Below, in pieces: positions 12,586 to 23,205 of a stretch of 64,000 bases of DNA (positions are counted from its first letter, which is position 1; every line of letters starts with the position of its first letter). The stretch covers positions 48,894,966 to 48,958,965 of the forward strand of contig OX393576.1 of the NCBI GenBank assembly GCA_947652605.1. Reading direction: 5' to 3'. The DNA comes from Elmis aenea. Taxonomy: Eukaryota; Arthropoda; Insecta; Coleoptera; Elmidae. The notes under the pieces are model-generated. The model was not told the origin of the DNA. It searched no databases and saw nothing but the letters and a program-made list of their open reading frames with translations. The translations under genes and the position numbers were made by a program.

Positions 12586-13170
12586 GTGATGAGGGTCAGG
12601 ATGGATATTATTACGGCTATTTTACATATATTTTGTTTCACATATGCATGTGAGTCACTGTTTTCACAAATGAATTTGATAAGAAATAAATTCAGAAATA
12701 CATTAACGGATGAATCTTGTTTAGCAGGAATTTTGTTAAAAGTAAGGAAATACCAACGTGATATAAAAAAGTTAACAAAAAGCATTCAACAACAAAAATC
12801 GCATTAAAGACTCATTTTTTAATTCTTATTGTAGGTAGGTACCCACTTAATTAATGTTGTTTGAAAAGTAAACACATGTAATGTACAATTATTATTTTTG
12901 TCTAATTATATCTTTCTATTCGTGAAGTATTTAATATATCTTTTAAAATTTAGTTATTCATCATCATTTGTTGTTGTTTAATTACAAATTTTTATTGGTT
13001 GTCAATAAAAAATATTCATTAAATACAAATATTGTAATATTTACTCTTCATCTCACAATCAGTAAAGTTTTTTTTTTCATACACTGCAAAAGTTGGCACG
13101 CCAGCATTTCAAAAGATAAAATTTTTTAAAAATTGGCACGCGGACACAAAAAGGTTCGCCCGAACCTCTG
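12586..13170 (+). mobile_element. 3' part of a decayed Charlie-like hAT transposon
   Basis: It includes the transposase tail and a downstream non-coding part with two ~GTTGGCACGC repeats (about 13092 and 13132). It ends ...AAAAAGGTTCGCCCGAACCTCTG, whose inverse complement starts CAGAGGTTCGGGCGAACC, a hAT-like terminus. No matching left end or target duplication was found. Confidence 0.55.
12619..12807 (+). pseudogene. hAT transposase C-terminal (dimerisation) fragment
   Basis: The frame encodes the end of a hAT transposase: ACESLFSQMNLIRNKFRN followed by LTDE, then a basic tail ending KSIQQQKSH and a stop at 12805-12807. The ESLFS block corresponds to the ERxFS-type hATC motif that carries the last catalytic glutamate, and the layout is that of the GTF2IRD2/ZBED-like (Charlie-type) hAT proteins. 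About 60 residues of a normal 550-650 remain; the BED finger and first two catalytic aspartates are gone. The downstream sequence contains a hAT-like terminus at 13170. It is a relic and not an expressed gene as far as the sequence shows. Confidence 0.75.
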
Positions 13171-14718
13171 GTGTATATCATGTAGAGCAGTTGTTGCTGT
13201 TTATGTCGATACCATGACAACCAATCAACAACTAGACATTTTTAGCCTATTACTAAACTTGTCTTCGTAATAAATTAATTAAAATTAACTTTAACAACAA
13301 TGGAAATCGCAATATTCTGCTAATTTTTTTGCTAGAAAAATACCCGAAAAAAAGAATATTTTACTACGTTAGACGGTAACTTAAGTAAATAAGTATAGGC
13401 CGTCATGCCATATTTTATCGAAAGCATGCTAAATATCCAAAAACGCTGTAGAACACTGACTGACCACTCGATGAACTTGCTCGGCTGTTGCATATAAAAG
13501 TTACATTGTACAAAGTTTGTTATTTCTGTTTTCTTGTTTTTATGAATTCCATTATCTGGTAAAGTTTTTTTGCTAAAAGTACAGACAAATTCCAAAGTCA
13601 TGTTTTCAACGGTTTAAAAAATAATTAAGCACTCCCTTTCGTGATCAATTCCAAATTAAAATGAAAATGAATGCTTTGCTTTCAACGCCTATCTGCAATG
13701 CGTGTATTAAACACACATCACGTTTAGATCGATTACGAAGGTGTATTCAAGGGTGAAACTGTTTAGATCGGCTAAAACTCATTATCAACATTTATTTGTT
13801 TTTCTAATAATGGCGTTTGCACTAACTAATCGTTTTGTTTGCGATCGTGTTTGTGGTAAAGTAAAATACACGAATTTTATCAGTTCATTCAGCTATTTAT
13901 ATTCTAAAGTAATTATGCTAGAGCACTTTAAAAGTTTAAACCCTAACTAAACAATGATTTAAGTTACACTTTGTGCCGAACAATAAAATGGTGCATATGC
14001 GAAATAATAACTTTTGCTCCATAGTCGCGATCAAAATGCAAAAACAAGGGATTTATTCATTAAAACTTTTAAATGCATCACAATACAAAAGCGGAATTAC
14101 CTTTAGTTAGAATGACAGATTTTTAGATAAGTATAATTATTTTTTTTTTGTTTTAGATTATTAGCGTGTTATATAGTCTTTTGGCATAGCTCACGAGACA
14201 GACGCCGTCGAGAAATTTAATTAATTACGTAGGCATTTACGAAGAATATTTTATATTGATATTAAAATTAAGCATTTATTCTGCACAAAATTATGAAATA
14301 TCTAGGAGATAGCAGGTGAAACAAAGGGAGCAAAATATTGAAAATACTGTAGTAAAATACCAATTAGTACTTTTAAGCAACATAAAAAAAAAACATTTTT
14401 TACAGAAATGTTATCTAGATCACAATAGGTATATACTTTATCCAAAAGCAAGTATATAAATACCTGAAAATTCATTAGAAAGTTTTACCACTTTGCCAAA
14501 TGTATCTTTTGCAAAGCTCTTTTTTTTTATTATAAAAAATGTTCATATAATATATTAACATTTTTAAGAAGATCAGATTAGAATATTATTCTAATCTGAT
14601 CTTCACTGACATAAAAACTATTTAGTTTTGTATCAATCGAGCAACATATTTTTCTACAACCACTTCATTAAATGACTATTTGTGCAACCTGCATGTATAA
14701 GTAAGAGGGTCCTTACGC
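13171..14718. other. No gene recognised; one perfect palindrome inside
   Basis: Several frames of 60-90 codons occur on both strands but none shows a recognisable domain. Confidence 0.45.
14568..14604. repeat. Perfect 37-nt palindrome
   Basis: GAAGATCAGATTAGAATA, one central T, then the exact inverse complement. There is no loop, so it would extrude as a cruciform. No sibling copy is present in the window. Confidence 0.9.
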
Positions 14719-15473
14719 ATGGTAAGCAGGGTTGAGCAGATTTAAATCAATTGATTTAAATTACGATTTAAATCATGATTTAAATCAAGTGATTTAAAAA
14801 AAAAAAAATTAATTTAAATCACAGATTATATGAGTACAATATAATATTTATAATAAAACAAAATTGTATTACTATTAGTTATTAAATACACGAAATGGTG
14901 AATAAACCATATCAATTTGCTCTTGCAAAGAATTGCGGAAATGCAATAATTCAAAAAATAAATGCAAGTTTTTGACGTTAGCGAAGTGAACAGTCAGTTT
15001 TTTTAATTTCCACGGCACTCTATTGCTTCAATAACGATTTGAAGAAAAATGTCGAATATCTCGAAGAGTATGAGTTTTGGGTATAGGACATACTTAACAA
15101 AAAACGAAGCTCTCTTAAAGGCGAATTCGATGACATAAAAAATACAGGGGTTTGCATTTGAAAAAATCGAGTTATGAGCTTCTGATAATCATGGAAGTTG
15201 CCACATATTTATAAACACCCCTGTATGTGTGATTCAAATTTTTTCATATCGGCGGAACAGAGACATTTTTTCTGCATGTCCATACCAAATTACAACTCTG
15301 TACTTCAAAATAACTTCAGGAGAACTTTTTAAATAAAGACTTAAAACCTTGAATAATTTAGAAAATTATTTTTTGTGCGATCGTACTAGAAACAGCTGTT
15401 TTACGGACGCGTTAGCAACCGTAAAGTACTGCATTACCGGCGTTATCCTTAGCAACGGCCGATAATAGTATAT

Positions 15474-15591
15474 TGTACAACTAGTGCTGAAAGCTGAATA
15501 TTTCACACGAGTATGACAGTTGAGCCACGAGCCGTCAGGCGAGTGGCTCAGTCAAACGAGTGTGAAATATTCTTTCAGCACGAGTTGTACA
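15474..15591. repeat. Long palindrome in the Crypton 5' region
   Basis: TGTACAACTAGTGCTGAAAG at the left pairs with CTTTCAGCACGAGTTGTACA at the right, and GAATATTTCACACGAG with its inverse. The arms are about 37 bp with few mismatches, around ~40 bases that contain a second GAGCCAC/GTGGCTC pairing. It could be a recombinase-binding or folding site. Confidence 0.8.
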
Positions 15592-15866
15592 CTATGCTTT
15601 TCCGACGACCATTTAGACATAATCATTAATTCTGCAAAAAATTGTGAAAATAACATTTTTTTGACGTTGGTGACACTTGACATTTGTGAGGTTAGATTTT
15701 CTTCACGTTAACTTGACAGCGCGTTTAGCGTGTGTAATGTAGCGGAAATCGTCACTTTACACACGCAAAGTGCACTTTGCACACAATTTCCGGTGTCATG
15801 CGCAATTTGTCATTTTCAGTTGTAGTAAGTCGTGCGAAATTACTCGCTTTACATAGTGGTCGTCGG

Positions 15867-15954
15867 AAAAGTTACTTTATAGGCCGTTGCCCCTAGCAAC
15901 GTCCGATAAAGTTACTTTTACGGCCGTTGCCCTTAGCAACGTCCGATAAAGTAA
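15867..15954 (+). repeat. Two 40-bp direct repeats with internal CGTTGC/GCAACG dyads
   Basis: Copies around GGCCGTTGCCC(C/T)TAGCAACG start at about 15882 and 15922. A related inverted half, TTAGCAACGGCCGATAA, is at about 15450. Repeated dyads upstream of a tyrosine recombinase gene are candidate core or accessory recombination sites. Confidence 0.8.
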
Positions 15955-16173
15955 CTACAGCGTACGAAAAAGTAAATTTGCATTTAAGTACTAATATGCG
16001 TGCTGATCTAATTTCTCCGAGTTCCCGCTATGTAGGGTGTTTAAGTTGGTAACTGTCAAGTTTATAACCAAACATTTTGGTGTTAATGTTAATACTGAGT
16101 TCAACGTATAGATAAAGTTCAACGTTCAAGTACATAATTTTATAATTATTTATAGTTAATTTATAATTAAAAG

Positions 16174-17327
16174 ATGGACCAAGGAAGTGACGAAGAGAGT
16201 GATACATCACCCATGAATACACCACCTGACGTTCATGAGGAAGCAGAGGCAGTAAAATTAAATCTTCTGCCGAACAAATCTGCAACATTATATGAAAAAC
16301 AATACAATTTATTTATGGAATGGTGCAATAATAAAAAAATAAGTAAATATAGTGAAAACGTCCTGCTTGCTTATTTTTCTCAAAAAGCGAAACAATGTAA
16401 ATGTTCAACATTATGGTCAACATTTTCAATGTTAAAAGCAACTTTAATAGCGAAAAATGATGTAAATATAAGCAAATATTGTAAACTCATTGCATTTTTG
16501 AAAAAACAAAACGTGGGTTACAAAGCCAAAAAATCAAAAGTATTTGTAAGAGACGAGATAAATAGGTTTTTGCTTAATGCACCTGATGAAATATATTTAA
16601 TGAACAAAGTAAGTGAAGATATAATTACTCGATTTTATTCAAAGCTTTATATTTTCTAGGTATGTTTAATATTTGCTATTGCTGGTGCATGCCGCCAAAA
16701 GAGCTACGTAATCTTTCTATTGAGAATATAAAAGATACTAATGATATCCTTGTAATTAAAATACCCGATTCAAAAACAAGTAAATCAAGAATGTTTACTA
16801 TAACCGACGAAATTTGCGATGGAGTAAGTGCGCTAGAAATATATCGAAAATATACATTATTGAGACCTAACGTCACTCATAAAACATTTTTCTTGAAATA
16901 CCAAAATGGAAAATGCAATAAGCAAGTGGTTGGAATACACACTTTTGGTAAAATGCCTAGTGTTATTGCGAAATATTTACAATTACCTAATTCAAATGAA
17001 TATACCGGCCACTGTTTTCGCCGCACATCGGCATCATTATTAGCTGATGCTGGAGGTGATATCCTAACTCTAAAGCGACACGGTGGTTGGAAGAGTTCGA
17101 CCGTCGCTGAAGGTTATGTTGAAGACTCTATAACCAACAAAGTTGAAATCGCTAACAAGATTTTAAAAGAAAAGAATTTTAATATCAATGCTACAACTCC
17201 AAACTTCACTTCCGCTGTGGCGAACACTTCTATATGTAATAAAAATGTACAAGACACTGCCTCAGGTGTAAATTTGAATAACTGTAATAAATGTACTATC
17301 ACAATCAATTACACCATTAATAAATAA
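16174..17327 (+). pseudogene. Crypton tyrosine recombinase, spliced, with a one-base frameshift
   Basis: Exon 1 (16174-16608, 145 codons) encodes the N-terminal SAM-like/core-binding part (segments MEWCNNKK, LAYFSQKA). A consensus 51-nt intron follows. Exon 2 (16660-17327) continues in the same frame with AIAGACRQ, whose Arg (CGC at 16693-16695) is the first catalytic arginine. At the A-run 16697-16700 one A appears lost: the remaining catalytic domain lies in the neighbouring frame. There the family pattern is clear: KELRNL, HCFRRTSASLLADAGG (His at 17010, Arg at 17019), RHGGW (His at 17079) and nucleophile Tyr at 17115-17117 in EGYVEDS. The tail is Asn/Cys-rich, as often seen in insect relatives. 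Length, about 365 residues, is normal for the family. One deletion is the only defect I see, so the copy is young. An uncalled sequencing error in the homopolymer is a fair alternative. Confidence 0.85.
16609..16659 (+). other. 51-nt intron in the Crypton recombinase gene
   Basis: It starts with a perfect GTAAGT donor and ends TTTTCTAG. It sits between complete codons, has length 3 x 17, and contains an in-frame TAG as its last codon. Splicing joins ...LMNK to VCLIF..., restoring the hydrophobic strand before the catalytic arginine that relatives have. It is predicted only from sequence. Confidence 0.8.
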
Positions 17328-17533
17328 ATTGTTTATGATGTACTTTTTATTTACTTAATCAACAAAAAAAGGTTTTTTAAATTAAATATGTACAGAATTA
17401 TGCAAGTACGTCCACCCTTAACAGCATACGCCGTCATCTGTCAGTGGCAGAATGTCACGTAGTTTCTAACCTATATTTTTAAAAATACTAAAAATTTAAA
17501 TTGTTTTTGATTCGATCGCACAAAAAATGAAAT

Positions 17534-17643
17534 ATGCACCTCGGCCAAAACGTACTTTTTCGGCCTTGCCTTTTTACTGGCCTCGACTACGTCTTGGCCA
17601 GCAAACCAGACGCGGCCGAAAAAGTTACACTTTTTGGCCTTGG
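17534..17643. repeat. Palindromic block at the Crypton right end
   Basis: GGCCAAAACGTACTTTTTCG pairs with GGCCGAAAAAGTTACACTTT. A shorter GGCCTCGACTACGTCTTGGCC palindrome lies between them. It separates the CGATCGCACA repeat from the host T-tract, so it may be the true terminus or a second small insertion. Confidence 0.65.
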
Positions 17644-18242
17644 TACATAAATAACTATTTTTTTTACAACGCCGTATAAAAACCTGTAGTAGTTTATATT
17701 GATGCAAAGCTAAAATTAAGGCGGTTAAAAATATTAAATCAAAAATTGGGTGTTGTATTTGAAATATAAAAGTTGCTATTAGTTCCAGAAAGGTGACTCA
17801 CCTTGTATATTTTAAATATTTTTATTGTGTGTTTAGAAAAAAACTGTATAAAATAGCATTTGAATCAACTTCAAATCTCAAGCCGTTTAGCCACAATCGA
17901 CCGATCCCGCACTAATGACAACCTGTATATAATTAATTAAACATCACCATTTAGCACTGATTTTTTTAAAAATTCCTAATCATTATATTTAATTTTTCAT
18001 TTTGACAAAAATTCACCAATGAATTAAATATATTGGTTATTAAATAATATATTGGCACAAAACAGAAATAGCATGTGAATATATCACTAAATTCGATAAT
18101 ATGGTACATTTAATTTAAATCAAAAAAATCTGATTTAACTCAAAAAAATCTGATTTAAATCAAAAAAATCTGATTTAAATCATATAAATCGATTTTTTGA
18201 TTAAAAAAAAAAATCATTATTTTTATCCACCCTGATGGTAAG

Positions 18243-18858
18243 CAAAACGTACAGTTTTCTAAAAATTATTAAAGTAGACTTACGTCAAAATTGGCAATTA
18301 ATAGTGCACGTACAAGTCTGTACGATTAGCCAAAAAGCCGATAAGATCGTATTTATTATGTGGTCGTAATTAAAGTATAGTGCAAAACTCGAGTTGTAAA
18401 GCCATTGCGCACTCGTACGTAATATGCTTCTTGCAATTGTTGTTATGTAATATACTATTAATTATGAGTGACTTACATAAATATTCCAGTCAAGCTCAAT
18501 AATAGTTAAACGGTGCGTTTTTAACTTTTCAATTACATCTGTTCGAAAAATGTTTCAAATTTTTTATTATCTTACTGTAGAGATCTCAATCTAACTATTA
18601 TCCTTTTGTATTTATCCACCAATATTTTGTTAAAAAATTACATATTTTTCACTTAATCATATTGAAATTATTAATTTCACATATATTCTTATAAGTTTAG
18701 AGACACCGCATTTAAGAAAACAAAATTTCGTAAACTCGTGAAGTATAAATTTCGTAGTTAATAATACTTTTTGGCTTAATAAACAACTCTCAAAATGGAT
18801 TCAGAAAAGGCAAAACAACTACCCGCGCTATTTATTTGGCAATCCGAAATGTACTTCA
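18243..18858. other. No gene recognised
   Basis: AT-rich spacer between the hAT element and the tandem array. Confidence 0.5.
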
Positions 18859-20122
18859 ATCAATAGAAGAAATTTCTTATTGCAATGTAGAAATTTTAAA
18901 TGAATTTCTACTCTGGCGTTCCAATTGGTTCAGCTTCTTAATACATTCTCGCTTTGATAACCCTGAGGAAGGATAGAAATAAATCCGAAATATTGGTGAT
19001 CAACAAAGAGTTTTCTTTATGCCCCACTGAAGTCTTCAGTAAAGACCACAAAACCCATTAAATATATTTACAATACAACTTATGGTCGACATCTTTTCAA
19101 TTCATCTTCAAGTATGGGATTTTATACAAGAATATCGTCAGAATACAACAATGACATCTGCAAGAATCTAAAAAATTGGGCTCGTCTAAACACCAAGCTG
19201 GCTAAATGGATCAATAGAAGAAATTTATTATTGCAATGTAGAAATTTTAAATGAATTTCTACTCTGGCGTTCCAATTGGTTCAGCTTCTTAATACATTCT
19301 CGCTTTGATAACCCTAAGGAAGGATAGAATTAAATCCGAAATATTGGTGATCAACAAAGAGTTTTCTTTATGCCCCACTGAAGTCTTCAGTAAAGACCAC
19401 AAAACCCATTAAATATATTTACAATACAACTTATGGTCGACATATTTTCAATTCATCTTCAAGTATGGGATTTTATACTAGAATATCGTCAGAATACAAC
19501 AATGACATCTGCAAGATTCTAAAAAATTGGGCTCGTCTAAACACCAAGCTGGCTAAATGGATCAATAGAAGAAATTTCTTATTGCAATGGAGAAATTTTA
19601 AATGAATTTCTACTCTGGCGTTCCAATTGGTTCAGCTTCTTAATACATTCTCGCTTTGATAACCCTAAGGAAGGATAGAATTAAATCCGAAATATTGGTG
19701 ATCAACAAAGAGTTTTCTTTATGCCCCACTGAAGTCTTTAGTAAAGACCACAAAACCCATTAAATATATTTACAATACAACTTTTGGTCGACATCTTTTC
19801 AATTCATCTTCAAGTATGGGATTTTATACTAGAATATCGTCAGAATACAACAATGACATCTGCAAGAATCTAAAAAATTGGGCTCGTCTAAACACCAAGC
19901 TGGCTAAATGGATCAATAGAAGAAATTTATTATTGCAATGTAGAAATTTTAAATGAATTTCTACTCTGGCGTTCCAATTGGTTCAGCTTCTTAATACATT
20001 CTCGCTTTGATAACCCTGAGGAAGGATAGAAATAAATCCGAAATATTGGTGATCAACAAAGAGTTTTCTTTATGCCCCACTGAAGTCTTCAGTAAAGACC
20101 ACAAAACCCATTAAATATATAT
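18859..20122. repeat. Tandem array of 351-bp units, Penelope-like
   Basis: The marker ATCAATAGAAG recurs at 18859, 19210, 19561 and 19912, so the period is exactly 351 bp; 3.6 units are present and they differ at only a few sites. Each unit has an open stretch of about 60 codons with NWARLNTKLAKWINRRN then LLLQCRNF and a stop, which resembles the N-terminal region of Penelope-like reverse transcriptases. Each also has CCTGAGGA, a GGAT/ATCC stem, and CGAAA, the layout of the hammerhead core known from Penelope-like terminal repeats. Tandem truncated copies are known for these elements. No reverse transcriptase domain is present in the window. Confidence 0.8.
18958..18998 (+). ncRNA. Hammerhead-like motif, repeated in each 351-bp unit
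   Basis: CTGAGGA fits the CUGANGA box, AGGAT...ATCC can form stem II with an 8-base loop, and GAAA follows directly. The same motif recurs one period apart in the other units. Position 10.1/11.1 is A-C instead of the usual G-C, and I could not pair stem III convincingly, so activity is doubtful. The resemblance to Penelope-associated ribozymes is inference. Confidence 0.4.
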
Positions 20123-21899
20123 ATTTAGATTTTAAATAAATTCATTTGTGACATAAATGAAGTAAATCTTTCTTGTATGAAAACTAAAGTTTGATCTATT
20201 GTGCAGAAATAGAAATTAACTTTGAATAAAGTTTCAGGATTTATTATGCTCTCATCTTTATTTCACTATCAAATTGACCTGTTTTCATTTGACGTTTGGG
20301 CGATGTTACGCTACGGAATTCGGTTTTTATGTGAAATTTTTGCGACACCAAATATTCAATATCGGTTTATTTAACTCAAACACAATATCATTATTGCTAG
20401 AGCGCAAATTCAGCCCTTGCTTCAAATCTCAAAGGCTGGCTCATATAAATATATTAATTTACTTCATTATATGCCTTTTCATAACAGCAATCCCAAAATA
20501 CCTATCATATTGAGACGCCTCACCTGGTATTAATTATTTTATTTTACTTCAGGGTAATTTTAAATGTGTTATATGGAACAAATACTGACGAATTATTTAC
20601 TAAAATATGTGACATCTCAAAAAAATCAAGTTATGAGGTTCCAACTTAAGTAAAACGTTAAAATTTTACGGTCGTAAATAGATAACTATACTTAACGATT
20701 TGTTGATAAGTTTGTACATCATAATAAAAAACACTACTTGTGCGCAAATGTGTTTATAGAAAAGAATAGCAAAGATAAAAATAAATGAGGTTGTTATATT
20801 TTATTGTATTTTACTGGTTAGTAACTGATCAAGAGCTTTGTATTACGCAAAACAACGTTTGAGCGTCCAACAACCATATAAAGTCGCTCGATCACAAGCG
20901 AAAATTAAAAATAATAAACATAAAAGTAATAAGTACTCTTTCACAACAGTGCAGCCTAAGGCCTAAGTACAAGTCGTCACAATATCAACGTTCATAATAA
21001 AACAAAACCGTGAATAAATGGAACCAAAAATTAAGAAAAAAAGCGTAGTTAAAGTTTAAAAATTAAAATATTTTGGGGTTTCACGGTATCTCAATATTTT
21101 TTAAACAGGAGTCCGTGATTAGCGAAAAGTTAAAAACCACTGTTCTTGTTTTGTACACGTATATGTTGCGCGTTCCGTATCTTTCACTGTGTGTATGGGT
21201 AAATGAAAAACTATATTTACTTAATAATGATATACGTTTTTATGTTTTCTTTTAACTTCGAAGCGTATTTTATTTAATTGCTAAAAAATATTTTATTAGC
21301 TGTACGTGTTTATAAAAGAATTCTGTGTTTGCTGGAAAATCAATGCTTAGGAAATGAATTTTACTTATGCGATTTGCGTATTAACGGATGAGCACTCTCC
21401 TAATTTATTTTGCAAAGCTATTTAGGTTGGTAATTTAGGAGTCCATCAAATAATTTTGGGTTATTTCAGTAGATGTAACGTTTTCAGTTTTAAAGCTTTC
21501 ATCTCTAACGAAGGTTATTACCAAAACAGAACATGCTTGAACCACTTTATATTTTCGCTGTAACAACTTGTCTGTAAATAAGGCTTGTTGATAATGCAGC
21601 GCTAAACTATATTACATAGTTTTGTTGATAACATATTCGCTTTTATTGTATACAATAAAAACCATTTTGTACGTTTCCGTTCGGTACAAGTGCATTCATT
21701 GAACTGTCCACGTTAATTAAAAACCCGATAAATTGTGCACAGGGCCGAGTTTGTGAACACATTGCCACAATAAAAGGATTGCCTCAATTTTAATTGCTTA
21801 TTCGTAAATTATTCTCATATTCGGCCTTTTTTGCTTATCAATTTCGCAAGCATAACACGCAACAACTGTGAGATAAATATACAGTTTTTAAGAGGATAC
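20123..21899. other. No gene recognised
   Basis: Small frames only. A TATAAAG at 20877-20883 lacks a convincing start site or downstream coding sequence. Confidence 0.45.
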
Positions 21900-21903
21900 T
21901 GCT

Positions 21904-22301
21904 TGATATGGGCACGAGAAGTGAAGTGGGGAGGAAAAGAAACAAATGTGCGGTGCGGCGATTAAAGACAGTTCACTCACAGCCGTGAGTTAGGACAGTC
22001 GCTCACGAGGAGCGAGCGAGGAGCGAGCGAAGAGAGTCGCTCACGAGGTTGAGCGAGGAGTCGGCTAGGACTAAAACGGCGAGTTATTTAGCCTGTTGTA
22101 AAGAACAGTGTAATATTTACGTTATAAATATTAAGAAAGTAGAATTGTGTTGGTGATATCGCCGAAGTTGTTAATAATACAAGGATTGTTATTTGCTAAT
22201 AAAGTTGGTGTTTATGTTTGATGGCGTGTTATTACACTCATTTTAATCGGCATTACTAATAATTTTTATACGCCCACGACCTGTAAAATAAGATCTCAGC
22301 A
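21904..22301 (+). repeat. 5' LTR
   Basis: Starts TGATATGGGCACG and ends ATCTCAGCA. It contains GAGCGAG/GTCGCTCACGAG sub-repeats (about 21991-22055) and an AATAAA at 22198-22203. Confidence 0.95.
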
Positions 22302-22303
22302 TT

Positions 22304-22320
22304 TGGAGCCCAACGGGGAC
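22304..22320 (+). promoter_or_regulatory. Primer-binding site
   Basis: TGGAGCCCAACGGGGAC begins two bases after the 5' LTR. TGG complements a tRNA CCA end; the tRNA was not identified. Confidence 0.75.
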
Positions 22321-22671
22321 GTATAAATATAGAAAAGGGTGCCGACAAACAAGTGACGTGTACGTAGCAACGGTGCAGCCAAGAGAAGCAGCGGCACAAC
22401 CTGACGACAACATCAAAGTACAGATAAGTTCAACAGTACATCGCTAGCGAGCGGCAAACGGCAGGATCTGCTACGAGGGCAGCAACGCTGCCAGACGGAG
22501 CGTGGAACAACCACATCAGCGGGCAGCTACGTACAGCAGCGCGTCGCTAGAGGGCGGCAAACGAACAGGAGGTTCAACAAAAGATCGCCAGCGGGCGATA
22601 GCAACGACGAGGAACTACGTGGGACACTGCGGCGGCACGACCACAGCTAAGTTATAAACTAAATAATAATT

Positions 22672-22776
22672 ATGCCACGGCGTAGAAGTGTGGGCGGTTC
22701 GGAAAGGAATGTAGAGGAAGGGGGGTTTAGTAGTAGATTAGAGGCGGCGTTTTCAAAATTAATAGAGAGGCGGTAA
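22672..22776 (+). pseudogene. gag start, truncated
   Basis: A 34-codon frame starting MPRRRSVGGSER ends at TAA 22774-22776, immediately before reverse-transcriptase-derived sequence. The position, about 350 bp behind the primer-binding site, and the basic start fit a Gag N-terminus. Gag is normally several hundred residues, so the rest was lost with protease and most of pol in the internal deletion. Confidence 0.6.
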
Positions 22777-22781
22777 AAAGT

Positions 22782-23093
22782 CAGATTGACGAAATGGTAA
22801 AATGGGATGTAATAGAGCCGGCTAGAACAGAGTATGTATCGCCGAATGTAAAGAAAAAAGATGGGTCGGTAAAGGCAGTACGATTTAAAGTGTTAGATGC
22901 GGTGTTAGTAAGATCACATCGGCAATCTTCGGCCGAGCGGGCCGAGATACAGGAGTTTTTCCTGTTATACGAAGGGCCGTTCCGGGTAAGGGAAATAGCG
23001 GGACCAAACTCGGATGTTGTAAGTAAAAGCGACAGCAAAGGAACTATTTTGGGGCGACATAATGTAAAATTTAAAAAAAAAAGAAGTATATAG
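22782..23093 (+). pseudogene. Pol remnant: RT start fused to integrase C-terminus
   Basis: Residues up to about 22880 (QIDEMVKWDVIEPARTEYVS, then PNVKKKDGS) match the conserved entry of Gypsy reverse transcriptase, where the chain normally continues into the palm. Instead the frame passes directly to RFKVLDAVLVRSHRQSS and FFLLYEGPFRV, typical of the integrase C-terminal domain, and ends in KFKKKRSI and a stop. The catalytic RT YxDD, RNase H and integrase DDE cores are all missing. The junction keeps the reading frame, which may be chance. A start codon at 22794 exists, but expression of a useful protein is unlikely. Confidence 0.88.
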
Positions 23094-23205
23094 AGTTGCA
23101 GGAAGTGTAAATGTAACCAACCATCTGCCGATTATTAGTTTCTTTTATGTGTGTATCTTGTTTAATATTAAATTCAGAAATATTTTCATTTAATATGGGG
23201 GGTGA

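Larger units (their letters stand above)
15377..17655 (+). mobile_element. Crypton-like tyrosine-recombinase element
   Basis: Comparison with the uninterrupted sibling at 40609-41853 defines this insertion in a T-tract: 6 T on the left and 8 on the right, against 9-10 in empty copies, so about 4-5 bp are duplicated. It carries a tyrosine recombinase gene in + orientation. Left end TGTGCGATCG recurs inverted as CGATCGCACA at 17514-17523. Between that and the right border lies a palindromic block (17534-17643). Subterminal palindromes and 40-bp direct repeats occur upstream of the gene. Cryptons are DNA elements that move with a tyrosine recombinase rather than a DDE transposase. Confidence 0.85.
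14727..18234. mobile_element. Non-autonomous hAT element carrying a nested Crypton
   Basis: The ends (CAGGGTTGAGCAG and inverse complement of CAGGGTGGATAAA) and ~170 bp left / ~260 bp right subterminal sequence match the autonomous hAT at 24745-27386. The 8-bp target duplication ATGGTAAG is perfect (14719-14726 and 18235-18242) and fits nTnnnnAn. In place of the transposase it has a ~750-bp unrelated core also present at 40609-41853 and 8361-9229. That core is interrupted at a T-tract by a ~2.3-kb insertion. Removing the insertion gives about 1.23 kb, close to the 1245 bp of the sibling at 40609. Confidence 0.93.

Noticed and set aside
20877..20883. TATAAAG as a promoter
   Set aside because: No initiator at the right distance and no coding sequence downstream; TATA words are frequent by chance here.
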